64,000 nucleotides of DNA from Hirschia sp964351655 (GCA_964351655.1 CAYGPD010000001.1:112615-176614); one strand, 5' to 3'. Shown: positions 37,637-46,954, numbered from the stretch's first letter. Numbers and translations: made by a program. Notes: generated by a model from the sequence alone, not told the origin.

Positions 37637-38506
37637 ATGGCGCGTACATTGAGTGTTGGTATAGTTCAATCTGCTTTTAACGATGATATGAACGCAAATC
37701 TGACTAAACTAGAGACCCATGTGCGTGAAGCGGCTGCATTGGGTGCGGATGTTGTGCTGCTGCCAGAGCTTTTTCAAGGGCTGTACTTCTGTAAGACGCA
37801 AGAAGAAAAAGAGTTTTTGCGTGCATATCCTTGGCGTGAGCACCCATGTGTGACCTATTTTGCACCAATAGCAAAAGAGCTTGGGATCGCTATGCCAATC
37901 TCCATTTATGAAAAATCAGGCCCACATTATTTCAACTCTGTCGTGATGATTGATAGCGATGGGACGCTTATGGGCATATACCGCAAGTCACATATCCCTG
38001 ATGGGCCAGGGTATCAGGAGAAATTCTATTTCCGTCCAGGCGATACAGGTTTTAAAGTTTGGAACACGAAAAAGTGCCGGATTGGCGTGGGGATTTGCTG
38101 GGATCAATGGTATCCTGAGTGCGCTAGGGCGATGGCTCTTCAGGGAGCAGACTTGCTCCTATATCCGACTGCGATTGGTGCGGAACCACAAGACCTTGAA
38201 ATGGATACGGCAGCACGTTGGCGGCGCGTAATGCAAGGCCATGCTGTCGCAAATGTAGTGCCGGTTGCAGCGGCAAACCGTGTTGGACTTGAGGAGGGGC
38301 AACTCTTTTACGGAACAAGCTTTATCTGTGATGCAACTGGCGAAGTTCAAACAGATATGGACCGTGCTGAAGAAGGCGTCCGTGTGGCTAATTTTGACTT
38401 AGATTACAATGATCAAATGCGTGCGGCTTGGGGGTTTTTCCGCGATCGCCGTCCTGAATTTTACACAAGTTTAGCATCAGGTGTTCCAACTGATGGACAT
38501 TCATGA
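37637..38506 (+). CDS. aguB: N-carbamoylputrescine amidase
   Basis: Nitrilase-fold enzyme that releases putrescine, CO2 and ammonia. ATG at 37637 with AAGGAG 6 bases upstream; an in-frame ATG at 37613 adds eight residues but lacks such a site. The nitrilase triad is visible: Glu in LLPELFQGLYFC, Lys in YRKSHIP and Cys in GVGICWDQWYPE. The 289-residue length is normal. The last four bases (ATGA) overlap the start of murI, so the two are translated together. Confidence 0.95.
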   Translation: MARTLSVGIVQSAFNDDMNANLTKLETHVREAAALGADVVLLPELFQGLYFCKTQEEKEFLRAYPWREHPCVTYFAPIAKELGIAMPISIYEKSGPHYFNSVVMIDSDGTLMGIYRKSHIPDGPGYQEKFYFRPGDTGFKVWNTKKCRIGVGICWDQWYPECARAMALQGADLLLYPTAIGAEPQDLEMDTAARWRRVMQGHAVANVVPVAAANRVGLEEGQLFYGTSFICDATGEVQTDMDRAEEGVRVANFDLDYNDQMRAAWGFFRDRRPEFYTSLASGVPTDGHS

Positions 38507-39300
38507 CCCGAGTATTGGTTTTTGATAGCGGAGTTGGTGGACTTTCGATTGTAAGATCTATTGAAAGCCAAGCGCCAGATATCATTGTTGATTACGCCGC
38601 GGATGCAGGCTTCTTTCCGTATGGTTTGAAATCAGATGAAGAATTGCAAACCCGTTTGCCGATGCTGTGTGAGGCGCTTATCAATGAGGCAAAGCCTGAT
38701 ATTTTCGTAATGGCATGCAATACTGCCAGCACGTTAGCGCTGGAAGGTGTGCGTGCACGTGTAAAAATCCCTGTTGTGGGTACCGTTCCGGCGATAAAGC
38801 CTGCGGCGTTACTCACGAAAACGGGTGTGATTGGTGTTTTGGCAACGCCGGGAACTATTCGGCGCGCATATTTGGACAAGCTTGAGCATGAATTTGCGGC
38901 GCGTGTGGTTGTTTTGCGCCATGGTACATCAGGACTGGTAGAACTTGCAGAACGTTATGTGCGTGGCGAAGAGCTTCCTCAAAGTGCATTTGATACTGCG
39001 ATTGCGCCACTATTTGTGATGGAAAATGGTGATCAAATAGATGTTTTGGTGTTGGCTTGCACGCATTTTCCGCTCGTGCGCGCTCAAATAGAAAAAGCAT
39101 GTCCTGCACATGTATTGCATATAATTGATACAGGTGAAGCAATTGCAAAGCAGGTGTTGAGGCTTTCATCAGGTGAAAAAGAAGTCAAAAATTCTCCAGA
39201 TAGGCGTGTTTTACTTACGGGAGGGAAAGCAAATAGAAAAGCGTATGCGCCTGTATTGCAGAAGTTTGGATTTACAAAAATTAATACTTTAGATCTTTAA
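38503..39300 (+). CDS. murI: Glutamate racemase
   Basis: Makes D-glutamate for peptidoglycan. 265 residues; the two catalytic cysteines lie in MACNTAS (about residue 71) and LACTHFP (about 186), and the N-terminus has the FDSGVGGLS motif. It begins inside the last codons of aguB (4-bp overlap), an unusual operon linkage of polyamine synthesis to cell-wall precursor supply. Confidence 0.95.
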   Translation: MTRVLVFDSGVGGLSIVRSIESQAPDIIVDYAADAGFFPYGLKSDEELQTRLPMLCEALINEAKPDIFVMACNTASTLALEGVRARVKIPVVGTVPAIKPAALLTKTGVIGVLATPGTIRRAYLDKLEHEFAARVVVLRHGTSGLVELAERYVRGEELPQSAFDTAIAPLFVMENGDQIDVLVLACTHFPLVRAQIEKACPAHVLHIIDTGEAIAKQVLRLSSGEKEVKNSPDRRVLLTGGKANRKAYAPVLQKFGFTKINTLDL

Positions 39301-39366
39301 CAATTGTCTTTATTGCCTTGATTTAATTTTATTCAGGTTTAGTTAATCATTACTAATGGAGTATTA

Positions 39367-39483
39367 ATGCTCCTTAAGAGCTTTCTGCAACTTTTTGTGG
39401 AAGCGCGCGTTGATATTGTGACCGTTGGGAAGATGGAACTTAATTCTATCTGCCGTGATCAGTTTAGCGAATTTATTTGGTAG
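39367..39483 (+). CDS. Possible small ORF, 38 aa, upstream of acidic protein
   Basis: ATG with GGAG (39358-39361) five bases upstream opens a 38-codon frame ending 12 bp before the acidic-protein start. The product starts MLLKSFLQLFVEARVDIV and resembles no family I know. It may be a leader peptide, or chance. Confidence 0.25.
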   Translation: MLLKSFLQLFVEARVDIVTVGKMELNSICRDQFSEFIW

Positions 39484-39495
39484 GGGCCGATAATT

Positions 39496-41466
39496 ATGAA
39501 ATCTAGTTTGCAATCTAAAACACTTAAATCATTGTTGTTTGCGTCCGTCGCAGCTTTAGCAATAGGGGTTACACCTGCAACGGCAGAAGTTGCAAAGGCA
39601 GCGCCGCAATCCCAAAAAGCACCTGTGACAACAAACCAATTTACAATCACACCGAAATTTATTCCTGTGTTTTCAAAAGCAGAAATGTCTGCATCCTTTG
39701 ATGAAATGCTAGGTGCTGGTGCCGAAATTACTGTATTTGAAGAGAAAGGCGACTGGGCGCGAATTTCGGAAGATGGCGAAGCATCTAAATGGCTTTATCT
39801 TCCGTTCGTAAACGCAGCACCGGTACTTGGAACTCAAGATTCTCTATCGAGTCTTGTGGCACAAGTAGCGGATGAAGAGCCGCCAGTTGCTAAAAAAGAA
39901 GTGGCTGCTGAAGTTGAAGCTGCTGCTGACGATATTGTTGAAGATGCAGAATCTGCAGAACTTGATGCCGAAGTCGCTGATGACGTTGAAGTAGAAGTTA
40001 TGACAGAGGCTGAAGTTGAAGCTGAAGTCGACCGCATGATTGAAACCATCGACGCTGATCAAAGCGTGGCTGACGAAGTTTCGACGGAGATGGCACCGGT
40101 AGCTACTGATGTTGAAGAAGTGATAGAAGACGCTCCTGAAGACGCTCCTGAGGTGGCTGAGGAAGTTGAAACTGAAGTAGAGACAGGCGTCGAAGTAGAG
40201 TCTGAAACAGATGTGGATGTTGATGCAGAAGTGCAATCTGAACCAGCCTCAGATAACACTGTTGTTGAAGAGGTTGAAACTGTAACAGAGACAGTTGCAG
40301 CTGCTCCAATGGTTGCTGAACCTGTCGATGAGACTTATGAAACGGACGATTTGAACGCAAGTATTCTTGAGAAACTAGATAAAGCTGATGCTGCCCTTGC
40401 TGAAGTTGAAACAGCGGATGCGGTTGAGGCTGAAGAAGTTGTGGAAGTTGACGCTTTAGGAGCTGAAGAAACTTCAACTGAGGCTGTGGAATCTGAAGTT
40501 GCCGATGGTGCAGTTGAGAGTACAGAAGTTGCGGTGGACGCGGCTGAGGGTGCAAGTGAAGAAGTTGAGTCCGCGGTAGAAGCATCGGGCGAAGAGGTCG
40601 GTAATGAAGAAGTTCAAGCCGATGTTGCTGTAGAAGAGGTTTCAGTTGATGCGCTTGGCGCAAAAGCGGACGCAGTAGCTGCAGAAGTTGCGGATGAAGC
40701 AGCAGTAGAACTTGAAACTGAAGCGGAAGTTATTGCGACTGATGTTGTTGAAGACGCTAAAGAAGAAATGGCAGTTGCGGCTGATGAAGTTGTTTCCGAG
40801 GTTGTCGCTGATACAACTGAAGAAATCGCTGCGGAAGCAGAGGCTGTTGCAGGTGTAACTGCAGCTGAAGAAGGTATTGTAGAAGAATTACAAGCAGAAG
40901 CAGACGTTGCTGCTGAAGAGGCTGTAGAAGCCGCGACTGCTGACATTGAAGCAGAAGTTGAAGACGTTAAAGCTGAAGCCGTTGAAGATGTTAAAGCTGA
41001 TATTGCAGCCGAAGTGGAAGCTGTTGCGGAAGAAGCTGTAGAAGAAGCAGTTGAAGTTGAAATCGCAGAACCAATCACAGATGCTGTGGAAGGTGTTGAA
41101 ACTGACCTTGCCGCAGAAGCAGAAACTGCTTCAGACGCTATGGTAGAAGATGCTGCAGCGGCTGCAGAAGAAACAATATCTGGTGTTGTTGGAGAAGCTA
41201 CAGAAACTTTAAAAACTGAAGCTGAAACAGTAACTTCCGATGTAGCAACAGAAGTTGGTGCGGATGTTGAAACTGAGGCCGAAATTGCAACTGAAGAAGT
41301 TGTAGAAGACGCTAAAGCAGAAATCGCAACAGACCTTAAAGCAGCTGCGAGTGATGTTGTTACTGAGAAAAAAGATGAGCTAACTGCAGACCTTAAAGAA
41401 AAAGCGAAAGCTAAGGTTGAAGAAGTGGTTGAAGAAAAAGCTGGCGACCTTGTAAAGGCTGACTAA
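39496..41466 (+). CDS. Exported acidic low-complexity protein with SH3-like domain
   Basis: 656 residues. Signal peptide about 1-30 (ends TPATAEV), then one SH3-like domain about 48-115 (FIPVFSKAEMSASF, GDWARISEDGEAS, WLYLPF), the kind found in murein-binding proteins. The rest (about 120-656) is almost wholly Glu, Ala, Val, Asp and Thr, repeating units of the type VEAEVEAE with no cysteine or tryptophan. The last 60 residues turn into Lys/Glu-rich amphipathic helices (ELTADLKEKAKAKVEE). Strongly negative and probably extended or disordered; it may span the periplasm or buffer cations. Codon choice is GAA and GCT-rich; slippage repeats are expected. Confidence 0.8.
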   Translation: MKSSLQSKTLKSLLFASVAALAIGVTPATAEVAKAAPQSQKAPVTTNQFTITPKFIPVFSKAEMSASFDEMLGAGAEITVFEEKGDWARISEDGEASKWLYLPFVNAAPVLGTQDSLSSLVAQVADEEPPVAKKEVAAEVEAAADDIVEDAESAELDAEVADDVEVEVMTEAEVEAEVDRMIETIDADQSVADEVSTEMAPVATDVEEVIEDAPEDAPEVAEEVETEVETGVEVESETDVDVDAEVQSEPASDNTVVEEVETVTETVAAAPMVAEPVDETYETDDLNASILEKLDKADAALAEVETADAVEAEEVVEVDALGAEETSTEAVESEVADGAVESTEVAVDAAEGASEEVESAVEASGEEVGNEEVQADVAVEEVSVDALGAKADAVAAEVADEAAVELETEAEVIATDVVEDAKEEMAVAADEVVSEVVADTTEEIAAEAEAVAGVTAAEEGIVEELQAEADVAAEEAVEAATADIEAEVEDVKAEAVEDVKADIAAEVEAVAEEAVEEAVEVEIAEPITDAVEGVETDLAAEAETASDAMVEDAAAAAEETISGVVGEATETLKTEAETVTSDVATEVGADVETEAEIATEEVVEDAKAEIATDLKAAASDVVTEKKDELTADLKEKAKAKVEEVVEEKAGDLVKAD

Positions 41467-41487
41467 GCTCTCTAAAAATTAGATTTT

Positions 41488-41523
41488 AAACCCCTCTGCA
41501 CGCGGTGTGTGGAGGGGTTTTTT
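41488..41523 (+). terminator. Terminator after acidic-protein gene
   Basis: Perfect stem AAACCCCTC / GAGGGGTTT with a 15-base loop and TTTTTT. Confidence 0.9.
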
Positions 41524-41674
41524 GTGCGTTATCTGTCATGTGCCCTCGCTATGCATAGGGCCTGCTCATGAGCTGGTTATGGGGTGGTATTTCTCTGGTG
41601 TTGGCGATTGTATCAGCCGGTCAACTAGAGAAGGTCAATTGGTTTTGGTGTGTCTGAAGTGTTGTTAAAAGTTT

Positions 41675-41706
41675 GCGGGCGCTAACCTTAACTGGTTAGC
41701 GCCCGC
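41675..41706 (-). terminator. Terminator after clpB
   Basis: Perfect 13-bp stem GCGGGCGCTAACC / GGTTAGCGCCCGC with a 6-base loop; on the minus strand AAACTTTT follows. It could act in both directions. Confidence 0.8.
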
Positions 41707-41743
41707 AGTTTACTTCATAACCATGGGGCACTTTAAAAGGAGC

Positions 41744-44405
41744 TTAGTTGAATGCACCTGCTTTGCCGATGAGGTCTGTCGGTACTCCATTGAGTATGAG
41801 TTTAGAATCCTCAACTGAGATTTTTACATTCTCACCGTCTTTTATGCGGCCTTCCAAAATCATCCGTGCAAGTGGATCTTGCACTTCTTTTTGGATTGCG
41901 CGTTTTAGAGGGCGGGCACCATAGACTGGATCATACCCTTTATCTGCAAGCCATTTTCGAGCAGCCTCATCCATGTCTATTGTGATCCGACGACCTGCAA
42001 GAAGCGTATCGAGGCGTTTAAGTTGGACACCAACAATAGAGTCGATTTCGGCGCGGCCAAGGCGTTTGAAGAAAACAACCTCGTCGATCCGGTTGAGGAA
42101 TTCGGGACGGAAATGACCCTGAATTGCTGTCATAACACTATTGCGTGCTTCGTCTGATACCTCGGTTTCTGACGTGTCATTTGCTAATGCATGTGCGCCA
42201 AGGTTTGATGTCATGACGATCAGTGTATTGTTGAAATTAACAGTACGACCTTGACCATCTGTCAGGCGACCATCATCGAGCACTTGCAATAATGTGTTGA
42301 ACACATCTGGATGTGCTTTCTCGATTTCGTCAAACAGGATGACCTGATAAGGACGGCGACGCACAGCTTCTGTCAAAGCACCACCTTCTTCATATCCCAC
42401 ATATCCTGGAGGCGCACCGATCATACGTGATACGGCGTGTTTCTCCATATATTCAGACATATCCAAGCGCAAAACAGCGCTTTCATCATCAAACAGAAAT
42501 TCTGCCAATGCTTTGGTAAGCTCTGTTTTACCCACCCCTGTTGGACCTACAAACATGAAGGAACCAATAGGGCGGTTGGGATCTTGTAAACCTGCGCGCG
42601 CGCGGCGAACAGCATTAGAGACAGAGGAGAGGGCTTCTTCTTGTCCAACAACACGCTGGCGAAGGCCTTCTTCCATCGCTAAAAGCTTTTCGCGTTCGCC
42701 TTCCAACATCTTGGCCACGGGGATGCCCGTCCAGCGTNNNNNNNNNNATTTTATCGACTGGAATACCTGTCCAGCGAGACACGACTGAGGCAATTGCTTC
42801 AGCATCCACAACTTCTTTTACAAGGCTGCCTGTGGCGCTATCGCCAACGGTTTCAGCATCCGCGATCTGCTTCTCTAGACGCGGAATGGCGGAGTATTTA
42901 AGTTCACCCGCTTTTTCCCAATCCGCACGGCGCTCAGCATCAGCAAGTTCGGCGCGGGCACGGTCGAGCTGTTCTTTCGCCTGTGTTGCGCCGCCAAGAC
43001 GAGACTTTTCAGCCTCCCAAGCTGTCGTTATTTCATTGGATTGGGCTTCCAATGTTTTAATCTCAGCATTGATATTGACCAACCGGTCTTTGGAGCCTTC
43101 ATCTTTTTCTTTCTTGAGCGCTTCTGCTTCAATGCGCAATTGCATCAAGCGGCGGTCAATTTCATCCAGCTCTTCAGGTTTAGATTCTACAGCCATGCGT
43201 AAGCGAGATGCAGCTTCATCCATTAGGTCGATGGCTTTATCTGGCATGAAACGATCGGTGATGTAGCGATCAGAGAGAGTTGCTGCCGCCACGATTGCAG
43301 CATCAGATATGCGTATACCGTGGTGAACTTCGTATTTTTCTTTCAAGCCACGTAGAATAGAAATTGTATCTTGAACGGTTGGCTCTTCAACAAATACAGG
43401 TTGGAAACGGCGTGCAAGAGCTGCGTCCTTTTCAACGTATTTTTTATATTCGGCGAGCGTTGTCGCGCCAATACAGTGGAGTTCTCCCCGGGCAAGGGCT
43501 GGTTTCAACAGGTTTGATGCGTCCATAGCACCATCTGATTTACCAGCGCCTACGAGCGTATGCATTTCATCGATGAATAGGATGATTTCGCCTTCCGCAG
43601 CGGTCACTTCATTGAGGACAGCTTTTAGGCGTTCTTCAAATTCACCGCGATATTTAGCACCAGCAATTAGGGCTCCCATGTCAAGGGATAGGAGGCGTTT
43701 CGTGCGCAAGCTTTCGGGGACATCGCCGTCTACGATACGATTTGCGAGACCTTCGGCAATGGCTGTTTTACCCACACCGGGTTCACCGATGAGAACTGGA
43801 TTGTTTTTGGTGCGACGAGAGAGAACCTGAATGGCGCGACGTATTTCTTCATCACGACCAATGACTGGGTCTAGCTTGCCTGCACGCGCGGCGTCTGTAA
43901 GATCCAGTGCGTATTTAGAAAGCGCTTCATAGCCTTCCTCAGCATTAGCACTGTCTGCTTTACGACCTTGGCGCAATTGTTCCACAGCCTGAATCAGGGC
44001 TTGGGCCGTGACACCTGCATCTTTCAACGCGGAGGCTGCTTTGTCGTTGCCTTTGGCAGCTGCAACAAGCAAGCGTTCGATCGTGACGAAGGCATCTCCC
44101 GCTTTTTGAGCATCCGCTTGTGCAGTCGTGAGGAGGGCGGCCGCTCCTTGGCTAATGGTGAGCTGACCTGCGCCTGACCCAGTTACTTTGGGAATTGAAT
44201 TTAGGGCTTTTTCGATCAGTTGTTGTGCTTGTTCAGGGCGCCCACCGGCAGCGCGGACTAGATTTGCGCTAAGTTGGTCGCTCTCTTTAAAAAGCTCGTT
44301 TAATATATGTTCGGATGTGATCTGCTGATGACCTGCGGCCAGAGCAGATGTTTGCGCGGTACCGATTAGTGTGCGGGCGCGATCTGTAAATTTTTCCATA
44401 TCCAT
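41744..44405 (-). CDS. clpB: Disaggregase ClpB, interrupted by a 10-N gap
   Basis: Hsp100 chaperone that unfolds aggregates with DnaK. The N-terminal part (44405 to 42748) holds the Clp-N repeats, nucleotide-binding domain 1 (Walker A GEPGVGKTAIAEG), and the coiled-coil middle domain. The C-terminal part (42737 to 41744) holds domain 2 (Walker A GPTGVGKTELTK, DEIEKAHPD) and the ClpB-specific end. Both sides of the ten N encode RWTGIPV-DK/AK with different codons. Collapsing that duplicate gives about 873 residues, the usual size, with no residues missing. As written, the join shifts frame (2 + 10 + 1 bases). I take this as an assembly join, not a mutation. A terminator follows. Confidence 0.9.
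42738..42747. other. Assembly gap (10 N) inside clpB
   Basis: The only ambiguous run in the window. Its flanks code for the same eight-residue motif with nearly all codons different, so the true gap is zero or negative. Confidence 0.99.
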
Positions 44406-44531
44406 GGCAATCCCCTTTCAAAGGCAGATAGAATGAGCATCACACCGCAAAGAACGCATGTGACGTAATTTAGTTCATGTATGAGCACCGATGTCGGCTG
44501 CCCACAAATTGGATATGGGTATTCATAAAAA

Positions 44532-44579
44532 AATGCTCAAGATGTGCCGAGGATAAAGTTCGACATTTCTTGAGCATTC
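44532..44579 (-). terminator. Terminator after the methyl-accepting protein gene
   Basis: AATGCTCAAGA / TCTTGAGCATT stem with inner pairing; on the minus strand followed by a run of T (TTTTTTT). Confidence 0.85.
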
Positions 44580-44608
44580 TGAGTGAATTCAGATGAGAAA
44601 TCGGGGGA

Positions 44609-46096
44609 TTAAACGACCTTTTTCAAGAAGTCATCCACGCTATTACGAAGTCTGTCGCTGGCGATTGCCACATTGCCTGATGCAGAGACGATTTTAGCAG
44701 CGATATCTGTTGTGGATTTAGCTGCAGCAATTGCAACTTCTACTTCATGACCGACTTTCGATGTCCCTTGTGAAGCGATACGTGTGCTGCTGGCTATTTC
44801 GTTTGTTGCGCCGTTTTGTTCATCAACATCTTGTGCGACGGACGCAGTTTGGTTTGTAACTTCGGCAATTACCTTCGAAATGGCTTCGATTATGTTTGAC
44901 GTGTCTTGTGACGCATTCTGGATGGATTGAACCTGCTCGGAGATTTCAACGGTTGCTTTGGCAGTTTGGTCTGCAAGTTGCTTCACCTCCGTTGCAACAA
45001 CAGCGAAGCCGCGACCCGCATCACCCGCACGCGCAGCTTCAATAGTAGCGTTTAGCGCGAGGAGGTTTGTTTGTTCGGCGATGTCACTAATAATGCTAAT
45101 GACATCACCAATTTTACGCGCGTTGTTTGAAAGTGTTGCGACGGTTGTCGTTGACGAGCGTACAGATTTGTCCGCATCGGAAACGATGGTGTTCATTGCG
45201 GCAATTTTTTGCGCGATATTTGCGATAGAGGACGAGAGCTGTTCAGTTGCGGCGGCAGCGCTATCAACACTGTGTGCTGCCAATTTTGAAGCTTCGTGTA
45301 GGCCATTTGATCTACCAATAGAAATATTGGCTGAAGCTTCAAGTTCATTAGCAACGCTGTCTAATTCTTGTGCGCGTTCTGTTAAGCCCTCCATAAGCTC
45401 ACCTACTTCAGAACGAAACTCTGCTGCGAAAGTTTGAAGAGCGGCATAGCGATCAGCATTCTCTTCAGCTGCTATTTGAATGTCCTTTTGTAATTCAATA
45501 GCTTCGCGCGTGGCTTTTTCTGACAATGAAAGACTATTTGAGTTTGCGCCAAATAGTCTGTGAATTTGAGAAGTAAGCCAGAGCAAGACCGCACATTGCG
45601 TCAACAATATCGCCGCATGAAGGGCCACACGTGAGATAGGGGCACCATCTGGGAATACTGCAGCAGGGAATATGAATGAAAGTGTTAGGTGGTGGAATGC
45701 AACGACCGCAGTGTAGGCGATCAAAGCTCTCCAATCTAGGAAGCCAGCGGCGACTGCTATGCCTGCGAAGAAGGCCATATGGATGTCGATCTGGTAGGCT
45801 ATACCTTCACCATTCCAACTAAAGTTGTACACGAGAATAGCGATTAGTCCCGCGAGAACTATAGATATAGAGATTGAAGACGTCTGATCGCCAGGGTTTT
45901 TGATGTTACTCAGCGTACCGGCGAGAGCAAGTATAGTTGCTAATCCAATGGCGGGTAAGCTTCCCATTCCCATTTGGACAAACCCTGATAGGGCGACTAA
46001 ACCCACGAGCAGCCACAAAATGCCAATCGCATATTTAGAAAAGCTCGATCGGAGGCTATCGATTGTGAAAGCGGAATTTGACTGGAGAGCACTCAT
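44609..46096 (-). CDS. Methyl-accepting chemotaxis protein with multi-helix membrane sensor
   Basis: 495 residues. The N-terminal half (about 18-180) is six membrane helices without a periplasmic loop domain, with histidines at helix edges (IDIHMAFF, VAFHHLTL, ALHAAIL) that might bind metal or haem. A HAMP domain is not evident; the signalling domain includes the hairpin tip EQTNLLALNATIEAARAG and ends in a coiled coil. This membrane-sensor layout is known in alphaproteobacterial receptors. Its start overlaps the small exported protein gene by four bases (ATGA). It probably feeds the cheA cluster at 54-60 kb. Confidence 0.92.
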   Translation of the reverse strand: MSALQSNSAFTIDSLRSSFSKYAIGILWLLVGLVALSGFVQMGMGSLPAIGLATILALAGTLSNIKNPGDQTSSISISIVLAGLIAILVYNFSWNGEGIAYQIDIHMAFFAGIAVAAGFLDWRALIAYTAVVAFHHLTLSFIFPAAVFPDGAPISRVALHAAILLTQCAVLLWLTSQIHRLFGANSNSLSLSEKATREAIELQKDIQIAAEENADRYAALQTFAAEFRSEVGELMEGLTERAQELDSVANELEASANISIGRSNGLHEASKLAAHSVDSAAAATEQLSSSIANIAQKIAAMNTIVSDADKSVRSSTTTVATLSNNARKIGDVISIISDIAEQTNLLALNATIEAARAGDAGRGFAVVATEVKQLADQTAKATVEISEQVQSIQNASQDTSNIIEAISKVIAEVTNQTASVAQDVDEQNGATNEIASSTRIASQGTSKVGHEVEVAIAAAKSTTDIAAKIVSASGNVAIASDRLRNSVDDFLKKVV

Positions 46097-46416
46097 AATA
46101 ATGGACTCGATTTTCTAGTTTCCAAGGGGGAATTTGAACAAAATTCGGCGAATTTGGCTTTTAAGACGAAGGTTGCACCAGCGCGTTTCAATCTATTGGG
46201 TGCATCACCTTTGGGATTGGAGACAACGACATGCTTCCATTCCTCATCAAAGCGAACGATTTCTAGGTTTTGCGCTTGAAGCAGGTGATGAATTTCTGCT
46301 GGAGAAAGGCTGCGATCAAATGCTGCAAAGATATCGTCATTGGCTTGCGGTAACAAACACAATCCACTCACCCCGAAGGTGGCGATTAAACTAACTGAAA
46401 TAGACATGAGGTTCAT
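46093..46416 (-). CDS. Small exported protein coupled to the chemoreceptor
   Basis: 107 residues. The N-terminal hydrophobic stretch (MNLMSISVSLIATFGVSGLCLL) is a signal peptide or anchor. The remainder is charged with RFDEEWKHVVVSN and a Cys (EFCSN) near the end. It ends inside the first codons of the methyl-accepting protein (4-bp overlap), so the two products are made together. Not recognised; a periplasmic partner of the sensor is inference. A palindrome lies 29 bp upstream. Confidence 0.65.
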   Translation of the reverse strand: MNLMSISVSLIATFGVSGLCLLPQANDDIFAAFDRSLSPAEIHHLLQAQNLEIVRFDEEWKHVVVSNPKGDAPNRLKRAGATFVLKAKFAEFCSNSPLETRKSSPLL

Positions 46417-46444
46417 GCTTAAACTTTCATTACCGACTGCTTAA

Positions 46445-46461
46445 GACAGTTTGTGACTGTC
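46445..46461. promoter_or_regulatory. Palindrome upstream of chemoreceptor operon
   Basis: GACAGT-TTGTG-ACTGTC, a perfect 6-5-6 repeat, 29 bp before the operon start on the minus strand; candidate operator. Confidence 0.35.
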
Positions 46462-46546
46462 CTTGATAAGAAATTAGGTTGTCTTTCTTAATATTTCGAA
46501 ACCAAGAAATGCGTTCAAAGATTTCAAATGCAGTGGGGCATAAAAA

Positions 46547-46571
46547 AACCGCTGACAAAGTGCCAGCGGTT
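46547..46571 (-). terminator. Terminator after the Lys-rich small gene
   Basis: AACCGCTG / CAGCGGTT stem; on the minus strand it runs into TTTTTTT. Confidence 0.85.
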
Positions 46572-46596
46572 CCAAATTTTGCGTTTTATTAGACGT

Positions 46597-46713
46597 TTAA
46601 GCCGCCTTTTTGAGAGCCTTTTTAGCTTTTTTTAGTTTTACTTCTTGTTTGGCGATTGTTTTCTTGCGGGATTTGATTTCGCTTTTGATCGCTTTAACTT
46701 TTTTGTTAGCCAT
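46597..46713 (-). CDS. 38-residue lysine-rich helical protein
   Basis: ATG at 46713 has AAGGAGC with 8 bases spacing, and a strong terminator closes the unit. The product is MANKKVKAIKSEIKSRKK... with 17 lysines in 38 residues and heptad-like spacing, so a basic helix or coiled coil. An upstream extension to 46845 is open but lacks a ribosome site. Strong signals at both ends make it a real short gene. Nucleic-acid or ribosome binding is possible; I do not know the family. Confidence 0.65.
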   Translation of the reverse strand: MANKKVKAIKSEIKSRKKTIAKQEVKLKKAKKALKKAA

Positions 46714-46954
46714 GATGAAGGCTCCTTTTTTATTCCTGCTCCAGTGGCTGTTATCTCGTTGGTGCCAATGGATCGCATTAAATGCAATAACATAGTTATG
46801 CATTGTGATGTCTTTGTATATACGAAATTGAATGTGGCAATGCAAGTGCTGAGATGTGAAAACTTCCCGTGCAGGTGTTATCTATCTTTAAGCATCGTGA
46901 AAGTCTGGATGCATATGGCGTGGGGATAGCGATGAGCTGTGAATAGAGTTGTCT

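Noticed and set aside
40103..41078. Long minus-strand ORFs opposite the acidic-protein gene (Gln/Leu-rich and Ser/Ala-rich)
   Set aside because: They are produced by the GAA/GCT codon periodicity of the plus-strand gene, have no ribosome sites and encode only low-complexity sequence.
39880..41450. Repeat region that could look like a CRISPR or tandem-repeat array
   Set aside because: Units are imperfect, codon-phased and lack spacer/repeat alternation; it is coding low complexity.
41568..41657. 29-codon hydrophobic ORF (MSWLWGGISLVLAIVSAG...)
   Set aside because: No ribosome site, between two terminators; probably chance.
42738..42747. clpB frameshift or pseudogene
   Set aside because: The shift is caused by an arbitrary 10-N spacer; the flanks duplicate one motif and the gene is complete once joined.
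44406..44531. Heat-shock (RpoH) promoter before clpB
   Set aside because: I looked for CTTGAAA-type -35 and CCCCAT-type -10 boxes at proper spacing and saw none.
46419..46433. TTAA-N7-TTAC as a CtrA box before the chemoreceptor operon
   Set aside because: One half is imperfect and it lies within a few bases of the start codon.
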